Made by a program: the position numbers and the translations under genes. A stretch of DNA of 64,000 nucleotides, taken from the NCBI GenBank assembly GCA_963712595.1, contig CAVQIM010000006.1, positions 84,998 to 148,997 of the forward strand, read 5' to 3'. The notes under the pieces were generated by a model that did no database searches, had not been told where the DNA came from, and saw nothing but the letters and a program-made list of their open reading frames with translations. Of the stretch, positions 30,940-39,306 are shown one piece after another (positions within the stretch are counted from its first letter, which is position 1; every line of letters begins with the position of its first letter). This DNA comes from VRUE01 sp963712595 (GTDB taxonomy: Bacteria; Actinomycetota; Thermoleophilia; Solirubrobacterales; 70-9).

Positions 30940-31937
30940 GAACTAGTCGGCCCATGAAGATGCTGTTGGCAGGCGGGGCTCTCGCCGCGGCGGTCTTGGC
31001 AGCCCTCCTCGCCCTTGCCGGCAACGGCTCCCACGGAGAGCCGACCGCCGTCCCCACCGGTGAGGTGCCCGTCTACCGGATGGACGCGGACCATCCCACC
31101 TATCCGACCGTGGGAGAGGTCAATACGGCCGCTGACGCGGTGCTCGTCGGGCAGGTGCTCTCGGAAAGCACCGACGACGGAGAATCCCCCGGCAACGACA
31201 CCCTCGGGGATCCGCTGCCAGCCATCCCGCACACCAACTATGTCGTCAAGGTCAGCAGCTCTGTGAAAGGCGGCGTCGCAGAGGGCTCGACCATCCTCGT
31301 CGCGCTTACCGGCGGCACCACGCCGGAAGGGGAATTCGTCCTCGACGGCGCCCCGGAGATCTCGGTCGGCAGCACCTACCTCTTCTTCCTGCAGGCTGCG
31401 GGCGGCAGCTACTACCCGCTTGCCGGTGGCGCAGCCGTCGCCTCCAATCGAGGCGACGGCACATTCGAGCTCCCGGCCGACGCGACTGGGGAAGGGTCCC
31501 TGGTCTTCACCGAGGCCGAACTGCGCGCAGAAACGCCCGGTCCTTCTCCGAGCTCGAGCCCGACTGCCAAACCGGCCCCCCTGACCTTGGCCGTGAGACT
31601 CGCTTCCCACCAGCGGCTGGCAAGCGCCCTCGCGAAGGGGCTCAAGGTCAAGGTCAGCTGCTCGGTCGCCTGTCGCCTCAGCGGAAAGCTCGCGCAGGAA
31701 GTCAAACCCAGAGCGGCAAATAGAGCACAGCGGTTTCGCAAGACCGTCGGCGCAGGACGGGCGAGCGGGAGCGGCGTCCTGGTCCTGCGTTTCACAAGGC
31801 AAGCGCGACTTCGGCTGGAAGGGGCGAAGAGCGTCAAGCTCTCGCTATCGGTGCGCGCAACTGACCTGAGCGGCAACACCGCAAGCATCGAACGAGGCGT
31901 CCGACTCTCACCCCAAAAAGCTTCACTCACGCCCTGA
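30936..31937 (+). CDS. Secreted/anchored hypothetical protein, coupled to the metalloprotease
   Basis: 333 residues. An N-terminal hydrophobic segment (MLLAGGALAAAVLAALLAL) acts as signal or anchor. Residues 60-200 form a beta-rich domain with SVGSTYLFFLQAAGGSYYPL, resembling small extracellular binding domains. A Pro/Ser linker follows, then a C-terminal beta-sandwich-like domain (about 215-325) with a Cys pair in KVSCSVACRLSGKL, a style common in secreted proteins of this lineage. It shares a 4-base overlap with the protease gene, which suggests a substrate, inhibitor or partner of that protease. Function unknown. Confidence 0.75.
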   Translation: MRTSRPMKMLLAGGALAAAVLAALLALAGNGSHGEPTAVPTGEVPVYRMDADHPTYPTVGEVNTAADAVLVGQVLSESTDDGESPGNDTLGDPLPAIPHTNYVVKVSSSVKGGVAEGSTILVALTGGTTPEGEFVLDGAPEISVGSTYLFFLQAAGGSYYPLAGGAAVASNRGDGTFELPADATGEGSLVFTEAELRAETPGPSPSSSPTAKPAPLTLAVRLASHQRLASALAKGLKVKVSCSVACRLSGKLAQEVKPRAANRAQRFRKTVGAGRASGSGVLVLRFTRQARLRLEGAKSVKLSLSVRATDLSGNTASIERGVRLSPQKASLTP

Positions 31938-32079
31938 GAAGCCAACGGTCGCCGCTCTTAGCGTCGGCGGGCAGAGATGGTGGGAGAAGCCATCCTCAGT
32001 AGCCAACTGTCGATTGGGCAGCGAAAGCCGGCCGTTGCCCGATCAGGAAGGAATCGGTCCGCTTCGCTACCGTGTCTTC

Positions 32080-32256
32080 ATGGCGTCGATTCAACAGCCG
32101 GGCCAAGCCTCGAAGGACCCTGCGGCGGTAGCCGAGGCGGTTCGCGTCCAGCGACTGCGCGATGACGCACAACGCCCAATGAGCGTGAACTTGGCCGAGA
32201 CGATCGCGCTGAGTCACGCGCTGCTGAAGATGGCCGCACCCGCCCAGCGGCAATGA
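32080..32256 (+). CDS. Small protein, possible partner of the nucleotidyltransferase
   Basis: 58 residues from ATG 32080; overlaps the nucleotidyltransferase start by ATGA, the arrangement typical of two-gene antitoxin/toxin-like modules. The chain is helical and basic in the middle (AVAEAVRVQRLRDDAQRPM) and ends with a helix (LAETIALSHALLKMA). No recognised family. An in-frame TTG at 32014 would add 22 residues but these look random. Confidence 0.6.
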   Translation: MASIQQPGQASKDPAAVAEAVRVQRLRDDAQRPMSVNLAETIALSHALLKMAAPAQRQ

Positions 32257-32729
32257 CGTCAGCCGCCTTCGACGAGATCCTGCGGAGGCTGGTAGCTGCG
32301 GGCGCTGAGTTCGTGGTGATCGGTGGGCTCGCCTTGGGAGCAAGAGGCGTCGTTCGTGCCACCAAGGACATCGACATCGTCGTCTCGCCCGATGTCGAGA
32401 ACCTAAAGGTGGTTGCAGAGGTGGCGGTAGAGGCCGGTGGACATGTGCAGCGGGGGGAGGCCCTGCTCGGCACTCCCTTTTCGATCGCTGCGGAGCTCGC
32501 CAGCGGGGAACAGATGGCCATCGACACGAAGCTTGGACGCCTCGACATCGTGCAGGGACTCGAGGGCGTTCCGAGCTTCGACGAGCTCCGATCGCGTGCA
32601 ACCGAGACCGAAGTGCTCGGAATCAACGTTGCGGTCTGCTCGGTGGAGGATCTGCGTGCGATGAAGCAAGCCGCCGGCCGCGGCCAAGATCTCGTGGACT
32701 TGGAGAACCTCGACGCGGCTGAAGGTTGA
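32253..32729 (+). CDS. Nucleotidyltransferase-fold protein (AbiEii/DUF6036-like)
   Basis: 158 residues. The motif VIGGLALGARGVVRATKDIDI, a GG followed by the DxD pair, is the nucleotidyltransferase active site found in AbiEii-like and MNT-type proteins; a third acidic position may be in MAIDTKLGRLDIV. Such enzymes modify RNA or partner proteins and are often one half of a toxin-antitoxin system. Here the small upstream gene is coupled by ATGA. The stop codon overlaps the promoter of tRNA-Arg. Confidence 0.82.
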   Translation: MTSAAFDEILRRLVAAGAEFVVIGGLALGARGVVRATKDIDIVVSPDVENLKVVAEVAVEAGGHVQRGEALLGTPFSIAAELASGEQMAIDTKLGRLDIVQGLEGVPSFDELRSRATETEVLGINVAVCSVEDLRAMKQAAGRGQDLVDLENLDAAEG

Positions 32730-32755
32730 CCCAAGCGAAAGACCGTGACTAGGCT
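32726..32755 (+). promoter_or_regulatory. Promoter of tRNA-Arg
   Basis: TTGACC (32726-32731), 18-base spacer, TAGGCT (32750-32755), 17 bases before the mature tRNA. The -35 box overlaps the stop codon of the nucleotidyltransferase gene. Confidence 0.6.
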
Positions 32756-32772
32756 TACCCTTCGGAATCCGA

Positions 32773-32846
<74 letters not shown>

Positions 32847-32888
32847 TTTGTGATGCTGGCCTGGTGGAGGGGCGGCCCCGCCGGGCCT

Positions 32889-34736
32889 CTAGTTGCGGGG
32901 AGTCGCTGCTTTGCGCTTGGGGCGGTGCTTGATCTTCACGCACCTCGCCTTGCCGCGCACCCTCTTCTTCTTGAAGCCCTTGCGGCATTTGAGGGGCTTT
33001 TTGGCGGGGGGCGTCGCCGGGGGCGAAATCGGGGGGACCATGGGCGGCGGGGAGGATTCCGTGGGTGGGGTGGGTGGGCAAAGCGCTGCGTTTGTGGCGC
33101 AGGTCTCCCCGGCGACGACGAACACCTGATCGAGGCCTTTGGTGGTACCGGAGTTGTTGGTCGCGACGACGCGGAAGCGATAGCTCGTCGAGGTGACGAG
33201 CCCGGTGGCTTTCCCCAGGACGGATACGTCGGTCGTTCCGACCGGTTTCGGGGAGCAGATGGCGGTGGCCGCGTGAGCGAAGCCGTTTGCCTGGAAGTCG
33301 GCCTCGTCGGTGTACTCGAAATGGCAATCGGAGGTCGATCCACCGCGGGGATTGACCGATGCCCCCAGCGTCGCTTTCGTCTGGGTGACCGCGGTTGCGG
33401 AGCCGGTCGTGGCAGCGGGTGGCAGCGGCGGCAGGGTGGTGAATTCCCGCGCGGACCCTTCGGCGCTGCCGCCATAGGTGGTAGCCGCGATCTTGTAGTC
33501 GTAAGGCGTGGCAGGGGTGAGACCGGGCAGCTGCGCCGTGACGGTGGTGCTGACCGATCCCCCCGGCTTCGACGCGCAGGGGACCGACACGGCGTTGGCG
33601 AAGCCGTTTGCCTGGAAGTCGGCGTGGCCGGTGTACTCGAAATGGCAATCGGTGAGGGAATGGCCTTTGGGATTGACCGCGCCCTTGAGGGTGGCTTCGA
33701 TCTGGCCCAGCGGCGCGGGGATCGAGGTGCTCGCGATCGGAGCGGGAATCGAGGCAATGCGGTCGAAGACCCTGATCACGTTGCCGTTTTCGCTGGGGTC
33801 CGTGACATAGACCTCGTGGGTGGTGGCATTGACCGCGATCTGGCCCGCGGTCCTTGCTCCGGAGACCGGTGGGCCGAAGAGCCCGGCGCCGAAATCGTCG
33901 AACGGAGTCCCGGAGGCGTCGTAGGCGACGACGTGGTAGCCACTGGGGCCCAGGTCTCCCACGAGGACGTCATTGCTCGCCGGATCGACCCCGACCGCAA
34001 CCGCGCCAGCGCCGCTCTGCAGCACCGAGTCGTATACGTAGGAGTCCCCCGATGGTTTGAATTTGATGGCGCGTTCCCCGCCGATGTCGACGACGAAGAG
34101 ATTGCCGGCGGCATCGAAAGCGACGCTCTTGGGTTCGTCGAAGGCCCCGCCGGGACATCCCGTGCAGACGATCGTGCCTTTGAGAGCGCCCGAGGATTCG
34201 AAGACCTGAACCGTGTTGTTGAGGAGGTTGGGGAAGTAGACGCGGCCGGACGAATCGACAGCGAGACCGGGCACGGAGTTGCCGGGGTTGAACGACGTAC
34301 CCAGGGTCCCCGAAGACGAGAAGGTGCTCATCTTCGGGGCGCCGAAGGTTCCCATCGGCAATTGCACTTCGCCCTGATACGCATAGATGCCGTGGGTCAC
34401 TGGATCGACCGCGACGCCGGCGAAGTAGTCGCCCGTGCCGGTTAGGAATGGGGAGTTTGCGGTTGGAGCGCCACTGGGATCGAGCTGCTCGACCTGTCCG
34501 TGGGCGAACGTGGAGGGGTTGGTTGTCAGCTCGGCAACGTAGAGAAACTGGCTTTCCTGATCGACCGCCACATCGAGAGGGACCTGGCCGCTGAGCGCGA
34601 TGGATGGTTGCGCCGAATCCAGCTCGTAGCCGGGATTGGCGCGCGCGGAGGCAGCTGGCAACACCGAGGCCACGACTAAGAGGGCCGTGGCAATCAGAGA
34701 GCGTTTGCTCCCCCTACCGGCTGGCAATTCGAACAT
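32889..34736 (-). CDS. Secreted NHL/beta-propeller protein with two repeated FN3-like domains and basic tail
   Basis: 615 residues from ATG 34736 (MFELPAGRGSKRSLIATALL, signal peptide to about ARA). Residues 40-330 contain NHL-like propeller blades (PLDVAVDQESQFLYVAEL, GLAVDSSGRVYFPNLLNNTV, SVAFDAAGNLFVVDIGG). Two FN3-like domains follow, each with the motif DCHFEYT..ADFQANGFA at about 380 and 480; the coding DNA of the two motifs is also nearly identical. A Pro-rich linker leads to a tail PLKCRKGFKKKRVRGKARCV. Probably a surface protein; ligand unknown. It has its own promoter at 34792-34819. Confidence 0.85.
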   Translation of the reverse strand: MFELPAGRGSKRSLIATALLVVASVLPAASARANPGYELDSAQPSIALSGQVPLDVAVDQESQFLYVAELTTNPSTFAHGQVEQLDPSGAPTANSPFLTGTGDYFAGVAVDPVTHGIYAYQGEVQLPMGTFGAPKMSTFSSSGTLGTSFNPGNSVPGLAVDSSGRVYFPNLLNNTVQVFESSGALKGTIVCTGCPGGAFDEPKSVAFDAAGNLFVVDIGGERAIKFKPSGDSYVYDSVLQSGAGAVAVGVDPASNDVLVGDLGPSGYHVVAYDASGTPFDDFGAGLFGPPVSGARTAGQIAVNATTHEVYVTDPSENGNVIRVFDRIASIPAPIASTSIPAPLGQIEATLKGAVNPKGHSLTDCHFEYTGHADFQANGFANAVSVPCASKPGGSVSTTVTAQLPGLTPATPYDYKIAATTYGGSAEGSAREFTTLPPLPPAATTGSATAVTQTKATLGASVNPRGGSTSDCHFEYTDEADFQANGFAHAATAICSPKPVGTTDVSVLGKATGLVTSTSYRFRVVATNNSGTTKGLDQVFVVAGETCATNAALCPPTPPTESSPPPMVPPISPPATPPAKKPLKCRKGFKKKRVRGKARCVKIKHRPKRKAATPRN

Positions 34737-34791
34737 CGAAGCGCACCCCTGCACTGTCGTTCAGCAAACCCGGTCGTTTATTCCTTGATGG

Positions 34792-34819
34792 AATCTAACG
34801 GCCCTTGCCCCCTCGTCAA
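34792..34819 (-). promoter_or_regulatory. Promoter of the NHL-repeat protein gene
   Basis: On the minus strand: TTGACG (34819-34814), 16-base spacer, TAGATT (34797-34792), in a locally AT-richer gap. AGGGG lies about 10 bases before the ATG at 34736. Confidence 0.55.
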
Positions 34820-34849
34820 GGCACGCTTCTTTAAGCCTTCTTAGCCAGG

Positions 34850-35494
34850 TCAGTCGCCGAGGGCGGCGCGCAGGGCGGCCAGCTCAGAGCGGAGCTCGGC
34901 GACTTCGCGCTCGAGGCGGGTGAGGCGGTCTTCGGCTGGAACCGGTTCGCCGCCCTGGGGCCCCTCAGTCGTCTCGTCCTCAGCTGGCCCCGGCGAGGAC
35001 GGCGGTGCGAACCCGCCACCCAGCAGCTGCTCGTAACGGTCCTCCTTCTGGCCGGGGCGGCGCTCGTGGCGGGCGATCAGCCCCCGCTCGACGAGAGCGT
35101 CGAGCGTCTCCTGCACCGCGACGAGACCGGCGAAGTCGTGGAGTCGCTGACCGCGCTGCTTCAGCTCCCCCGGGGTCTGTGGGCCGCGCAGCATCAGCAC
35201 GGCGAGCAGCGAGATCTCAGCGTCCTCGATCCCGAAGGCATCGCCGAGCAGGTGGCGGTACTTGCGGGCACGGCTGCCGGCGCCGCTGGCGAGGCGGGTC
35301 CAGCCCCTTAAGGCGAGGCGGCGCAGGGCCTCGACCACCGTCGCCTCGTCGTACTCGACGACCGGCTCGCGATTGGTCGCCTGGTTGCAGGCGAGCCGCA
35401 GCGAGTTGAGCGAGAGCGGGTAGACGTCGGGGGTGGTGTGCTGCTTCTCGACCAGGCAGCCGAGGACGCGGATCTCGACGGCGTCGGGCTCCAT
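34850..35494 (-). CDS. YceH family protein (DUF480)
   Basis: 214 residues from ATG 35494. The N-terminus VEIRVLGCLVEKQHTTPDVYPLS and LNSLRLACNQATNREPVV are diagnostic of the YceH/DUF480 family, which folds as tandem winged helices. AVLMLRGPQTPGELKQR matches the second winged helix. The C-terminus adds a short Pro/Glu linker and a coiled coil (RLTRLEREVAELRSELAALR). Function of the family is not established; a DNA- or RNA-binding role is inferred from the fold. Starts 17 bases downstream of pyrE. Confidence 0.93.
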   Translation of the reverse strand: MEPDAVEIRVLGCLVEKQHTTPDVYPLSLNSLRLACNQATNREPVVEYDEATVVEALRRLALRGWTRLASGAGSRARKYRHLLGDAFGIEDAEISLLAVLMLRGPQTPGELKQRGQRLHDFAGLVAVQETLDALVERGLIARHERRPGQKEDRYEQLLGGGFAPPSSPGPAEDETTEGPQGGEPVPAEDRLTRLEREVAELRSELAALRAALGD

Positions 35495-35511
35495 CGCTCC
35501 AGGCTCGCCCC

Positions 35512-36087
35512 TCAGCCGCGGTCCGGTCGGTCGGGGTAGATCTCGTCGATCGTGACCAGGGCCCGGTAGGGAGCGCTCGAAGCGGCTTCGATCTTCTCGC
35601 CGCCGCCGGCGAGGCGGTCGACGACTGCGAGCACACCGGCGACCTCGAGGCCCTGCTCGGCGATCCGCTCGATCGCCTTCACGGTCGAGCCGCCGCTGGT
35701 CACGGTGTCCTCGACCACGAGGCAGCGGGCGGCCTCCTCGGCAGCGCCCTCGACCCAGCGCTGCAGACCGTGCTGCTTGCGCTCGCCGCGGACGAAAAAA
35801 CCGACCAGGCCCTTGCCCGCCGGCACGGCCAGTGCGGCGCACGAAGGAGGAATTGCCGCCGTAGCCGGGCCGCCCACCGCGTCGGCGCCCAGCTCGACCG
35901 CGGCAGCGGCGATCAGCTCTCCCGCAGCGAGGAACCCGGCCGGCCGCAACAGCGCCCGCCTCGCGTCGACGTAGTACTGCGCCACCGCCCCGCTGGAGAG
36001 CGTCACCTCGCCGATCACCAGCGAGTGCTCGCGCAGCTCGGCGAGCAGCTTCCCCTTGGCGGCGTCGAGATCGGCCACTGCGCGCAT
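35512..36087 (-). CDS. pyrE: Orotate phosphoribosyltransferase
   Basis: 191 residues from ATG 36087 (MRAVADLDAAKGKLLAEL). Converts orotate and PRPP to OMP in pyrimidine synthesis. The PRPP loop CLVVEDTVTSGGSTVKAI and the substrate region YYVDARRALLRPAGF are clear. One base upstream of the start codon is the CCTAGG target duplication of an IS481-family element, and the transposase stop TAG lies 1 base before the pyrE ATG (TAG-G-ATG). pyrE has therefore lost its native leader and may now be expressed from the element. Confidence 0.94.
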   Translation of the reverse strand: MRAVADLDAAKGKLLAELREHSLVIGEVTLSSGAVAQYYVDARRALLRPAGFLAAGELIAAAAVELGADAVGGPATAAIPPSCAALAVPAGKGLVGFFVRGERKQHGLQRWVEGAAEEAARCLVVEDTVTSGGSTVKAIERIAEQGLEVAGVLAVVDRLAGGGEKIEAASSAPYRALVTIDEIYPDRPDRG

Positions 36088-37167
36088 CCTAGGTGTAGAT
36101 GCTAGGCACGTTGTTTCCGGCGAGCTCCCGTAGCCGCTGAATCGGCGGCCGGTGGCCAATGGCGCCGTGTCGTCGTCTGAAGTTGTAGCGCTCGATCCAC
36201 CCCGAGAGGGCCGCGGCCCTCTCAGGGGAGCTGCCGTAGACCGCGGCGTAGGCCCACTCACGCAGCATCGTGCGGATGAAGCGCTCGGCCTTGCCGTTGG
36301 TCTGAGGCCGGTAGGGGCGGGTGTGGATGTGCTTGATCCCCATCGCCCGGCAGGCGATCGCGTGGGCGGTCGAGCGGTAGGCGCCGCCGTTGTCGGTCAT
36401 CAGTCGCTCGACCGCGATGCCATGGGAGCGGTAGAAGCTGACCGCTCGTCGCAGGAACCCGATCACAGTCGCAGTCTTCTCGTCGGGCAGCACTTCGGCG
36501 TAGGCGAGGCGGGTGGCGTCATCGACGCAGACGTGCACGCACTCCCAGCCGACTTGGCGGCGCCTGACGCCAGCGGCGTCGAGCTGGGTGATGTGCCGAC
36601 GGGCCTTGCGACCGGTGACTCGGTGCCCCGCCCCATGCGGGCCGATCCGACCCAGTTTCTTGACGTCGATGTGGATCAGCTCCCCGGGGCGGGCGCGCTC
36701 GTAGCGGCGGATCGGCTCCGGAGGCCCCAGACGGCTGAGCTTGCCGAGGCCGATCCGCTTCAACACCGCCGAGACCGTCGAGGTGGCCATCTCCAGGAGC
36801 TCGGCGATCTCGGGCCCGGTCAGCGCCAGTCGGCGCAGGGCGGCGATTGCTTCCACGCGATCGGGCGGCGTGGCGTTGTGGACGGTGAGCGGCGCGGAGC
36901 TGCGATCAAGCAAGCCGGCCGCACCTTCGGCGCGGTAGCGCCGCACCCATTTGCCGGCAGTCCTCGCGCTCACTCCGGCGGCCTCGGCCGCCTCCGTGAG
37001 CGCGACCTTCTCCTCGATCACCCTCTTGACCATGATCGCTCTCCCCTTCGGGCCGAGGGGCGCGTTAGCGTGAAGCTTCATCCGGTTCCTCCTTGTTGCT
37101 GGGGCTTCGACACCGCCAGCCTCCAAGGAGGCCCGGATGAACAACGTGCTTAGGAATTACACCTAGG
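36088..37167 (-). mobile_element. Complete IS481-family insertion sequence, with 6-bp target duplication
   Basis: Element body 36094-37161 (1068 bp), flanked by direct repeats CCTAGG at 36088-36093 and 37162-37167. Terminal inverted repeats start TGTA and share GCACGTTGTT followed by TCCGG; left inner sequence GATGCTAG, right ATTCCTAA. CTAG-centred 6-bp targets are typical of IS481 relatives. It separates the epimerase gene from pyrE, which without it would lie 17 bases apart. Ends and duplication are intact, so the insertion is probably recent. Confidence 0.95.
36089..37081 (-). CDS. IS481-family transposase (DDE)
   Basis: 330 residues from ATG 37081 (MKLHANAPLGPKGRAIMVKR). An N-terminal helix-turn-helix (VALTEAAEAAGVSARTAGKW) and second HTH precede the rve/DDE core: Asp in LIHIDVKKLGRI, Asp in MTDNGGAYRS, Glu in NGKAERFIRTMLREW. 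No frameshift, so it should be active. The stop codon TAG is not inside the element: it is supplied by the CTAG of the target site, the final codons being IYT then the stop in CCTAGG. Confidence 0.95.
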   Translation of the reverse strand: MKLHANAPLGPKGRAIMVKRVIEEKVALTEAAEAAGVSARTAGKWVRRYRAEGAAGLLDRSSAPLTVHNATPPDRVEAIAALRRLALTGPEIAELLEMATSTVSAVLKRIGLGKLSRLGPPEPIRRYERARPGELIHIDVKKLGRIGPHGAGHRVTGRKARRHITQLDAAGVRRRQVGWECVHVCVDDATRLAYAEVLPDEKTATVIGFLRRAVSFYRSHGIAVERLMTDNGGAYRSTAHAIACRAMGIKHIHTRPYRPQTNGKAERFIRTMLREWAYAAVYGSSPERAAALSGWIERYNFRRRHGAIGHRPPIQRLRELAGNNVPSIYT

Positions 37168-37175
37168 GAGCGGCG

Positions 37176-38114
37176 TCAGTCGCGCGCTTCGCGGAAGCCC
37201 TGTCGCCAGCTCGGGTAGCGCGGCTGCCAGCCCAGCTCGCCCTTGGCCTTGGCGTTGGAGGCGCCGCGCAGGCCGATCGCCGACTCCACCGCAGCAGGGC
37301 CGGCAAGAAGGCGGGCGAGCCAGACGGGGACTCGGCGCGGCGGCTTGGCGCCGATCGCCTCGGCGAAGGCGGGAACCCACTCGCGCAGGGGCGCCGGCTC
37401 ATCGTCGACGACGTTGTAGACACCCGGAGCGCCGCGCTCGACCGCAGCCACGGTCGCGGCGGCGGCATCCTCGACGTGGATGAAGGAGAAGGTGCCGGTG
37501 CCCTTGCCGACGATCGGAAAGCGGCGCTTGCGCACGTCCTCGGTCTGCGAACCGTCGCGGTCGAAGTAGGTGCCCGGCCCGTAGAACCAGCCGTAGCGCA
37601 GGACCAGGCCCTCGACGCCCTCGGCCGCGCGCACTTGGCTCTCGAGGTCCATCAGGGCATCAACGGCGCCGCCGAAGGGGCCGGGAGCGCCAACGTAGAG
37701 CGGCGCCTCCTCGCCCTTGAGCCACTCGCCCTCGGGCGAGTAGAGGAAGGCGACGCTCATCGCGACGAGGCGGCGCGCACCCGCCGCCCTCGCGGCGGCG
37801 ATCAGGTTGCGGGTGCCCTCCACCCGGACCCGATTCGTCGCCGCAAGCGGTTCGCCCTTGCCCCTGTAGTCGATTCGCGACGGCAGCGAGGTCAGCGCAT
37901 GGACCACCACCTCGGGCCTGGCCTCGACGACCGCGGCCTCGAGCCCCGCCGCGTCGAAGACGTCGCAGACGACCGGCGTCGCGCCGGCCGCCCGAATCTC
38001 CTCCGCGGCCTCCTCGCGCCGCGTCATCCCGGCCACCTCGTGCCCGCCCTCGAGCAGCTGACGCACCAGCGGGCGCCCGATCGCCCCACTCGCCCCCGCT
38101 ACGAAGACCCTCAT
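37176..38114 (-). CDS. NAD(P)-dependent epimerase/dehydratase (extended SDR)
   Basis: 312 residues from ATG 38114. A Rossmann start RVFVAGASGAIGRPLVRQLL (GxxGxxG) and internal VRVEGTRNLIAAARAAG, FLYSPEGEW, LVLRYGWFYGPGTYF and FIHVEDAAAAT match atypical extended SDRs related to nucleotide-sugar epimerases. The usual YxxxK is not evident: the position expected for the Tyr reads AFLYSPEGEWLKGE. Substrate unknown. Formerly adjacent to pyrE before the IS entered. A Shine-Dalgarno (GGGAGG) lies upstream, clear of element B2. Confidence 0.85.
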   Translation of the reverse strand: MRVFVAGASGAIGRPLVRQLLEGGHEVAGMTRREEAAEEIRAAGATPVVCDVFDAAGLEAAVVEARPEVVVHALTSLPSRIDYRGKGEPLAATNRVRVEGTRNLIAAARAAGARRLVAMSVAFLYSPEGEWLKGEEAPLYVGAPGPFGGAVDALMDLESQVRAAEGVEGLVLRYGWFYGPGTYFDRDGSQTEDVRKRRFPIVGKGTGTFSFIHVEDAAAATVAAVERGAPGVYNVVDDEPAPLREWVPAFAEAIGAKPPRRVPVWLARLLAGPAAVESAIGLRGASNAKAKGELGWQPRYPSWRQGFREARD

Positions 38115-38136
38115 CCCCAACCTCCCTTTCCCCGAC

Positions 38137-38240
38137 TGAGACGGCGTGGGGCCAAGCAGATCAAGGACGCAGGGAGCGCCGCGTGCTCCTGCACGCAAGC
38201 GACCGAGGACGCCGATATGCGCCGGCCCCACACCGTCTCA
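38137..38240 (-). repeat. Palindromic element B2 (family B)
   Basis: 17-bp arms with one mismatch (38137-38153 and 38224-38240) around a 70-nt core (38154-38223) that differs from the B1 core at only a few positions. The arms are unrelated to those of B1. The right arm contains the stop codon of the L,D-transpeptidase gene. Same orientation relative to transcription as B1. Confidence 0.88.
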
Positions 38241-39194
38241 GAAGACGAAGATGCTCTCGCCGTACTGCAACTGGTTGTAGATGCGCGGCTGGTCGGCGTT
38301 GAAGGTGCGCACGCAGCCGTGGCTCGCCGGGTAATCGGGCACTTCGGGGTAGCCGTGTATCGCGTAGCCACCGTGCCAGTAGAACGAGTAGTACATGCCG
38401 TGCGAGTTGGTTCCCGGTTCGCGACGGTAGAAGGTGTAGTGACCGGTGATCGTCGGGGTCGACGACTTGCCCGTCGAGACCGGGTAGATCGCGAAGGGCC
38501 TGTCGCCCTTGGCCAGTACGAGCACCTGCTTGTCGATCGAGACCTCGGCGTGCTCCCCCGCCTTCGGGTAGCGCACGCGGTAGCCGCCGCGGCCGCCGAA
38601 GACGTCCTTGACCAGGCCCTTGCCGGCGCGCTCGGTGCGCGCCATGCCGTTGACCTTGCGGTAGGCGAGGACCTCGCGCCCCGTGCGCCCGTCGAAGCAG
38701 CGGCCGTCGCCGTTGGCGTAGCCCATCTTCGTCAGCGCCTTCCTGAACCCCTTGACGACCCGTCCGCACTCGCCCGGGTGCAGAGCCTCGAAGCTGACTC
38801 GCCAGCTCTTGCGCACGGTGCTGTCGCCACCGAGCGCCGCCGTCGCCACGTGCTTGGCGGCAACCGCGTACTTGCCGTCCTCGCGGACCACGATCGAAGC
38901 CTCGAAGGTGCCGGTATCCCCCGCGCCCTTCTGCACAGCAACCCTGCGGGTGAGCAGCTTGTGCCCATCGAGGTAGAAGGTGACCGCGACCCTCTGTCCC
39001 GGCGCAAAGGGCTCGATCGAGCCGCTAACGGGCACGGTGTCGAAGATCGGAGCGCGCCCTCCGTGCAGATGGCCGACCCGGATCTTCACGGTAGCGTCGG
39101 GGGGGCTGGTCGATTTCGGCGCCGCTGCAGTCACCGACGACGGCAAGACGACGGCGGCGGCGACCACAAGGATGGGGACGAGACGACGGCTCAC
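38238..39194 (-). CDS. Secreted L,D-transpeptidase (YkuD domain)
   Basis: 318 residues with an N-terminal signal peptide (LVPILVVAAAVVLPSSVTAA). Residues 30-190 form a beta-rich region and a small peptidoglycan-binding-like part (GFRKALTKMGYANGDGRCFD, the usual GYxxGxxxG pattern). The catalytic YkuD domain has GGYAIHGYPEVPDYPASHG followed by CVR, giving the His and Cys of the active site. It forms 3-3 cross-links in peptidoglycan or attaches proteins to it. The stop codon is inside element B2. Confidence 0.95.
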   Translation of the reverse strand: MSRRLVPILVVAAAVVLPSSVTAAAPKSTSPPDATVKIRVGHLHGGRAPIFDTVPVSGSIEPFAPGQRVAVTFYLDGHKLLTRRVAVQKGAGDTGTFEASIVVREDGKYAVAAKHVATAALGGDSTVRKSWRVSFEALHPGECGRVVKGFRKALTKMGYANGDGRCFDGRTGREVLAYRKVNGMARTERAGKGLVKDVFGGRGGYRVRYPKAGEHAEVSIDKQVLVLAKGDRPFAIYPVSTGKSSTPTITGHYTFYRREPGTNSHGMYYSFYWHGGYAIHGYPEVPDYPASHGCVRTFNADQPRIYNQLQYGESIFVF

Positions 39195-39268
39195 GTTTCG
39201 GGATTCTTACGAATGAGTCGGCTGTGTGACGAGAGCGTCAATTCTTCGTGAATTTAGAGCGACACCTG

Positions 39269-39296
39269 TTGATTTGCGCGTCCACACGACTAGGTT
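39269..39296 (+). promoter_or_regulatory. Promoter of the tRNA-like locus
   Basis: TTGATT (39269-39274), 16-base spacer, TAGGTT (39291-39296); the structured RNA begins 10 bases later. Its layout mirrors the tRNA-Arg promoter in this window (TTGACC, TAGGCT). Confidence 0.6.
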
Positions 39297-39306
39297 CGCG
39301 GCCAGC

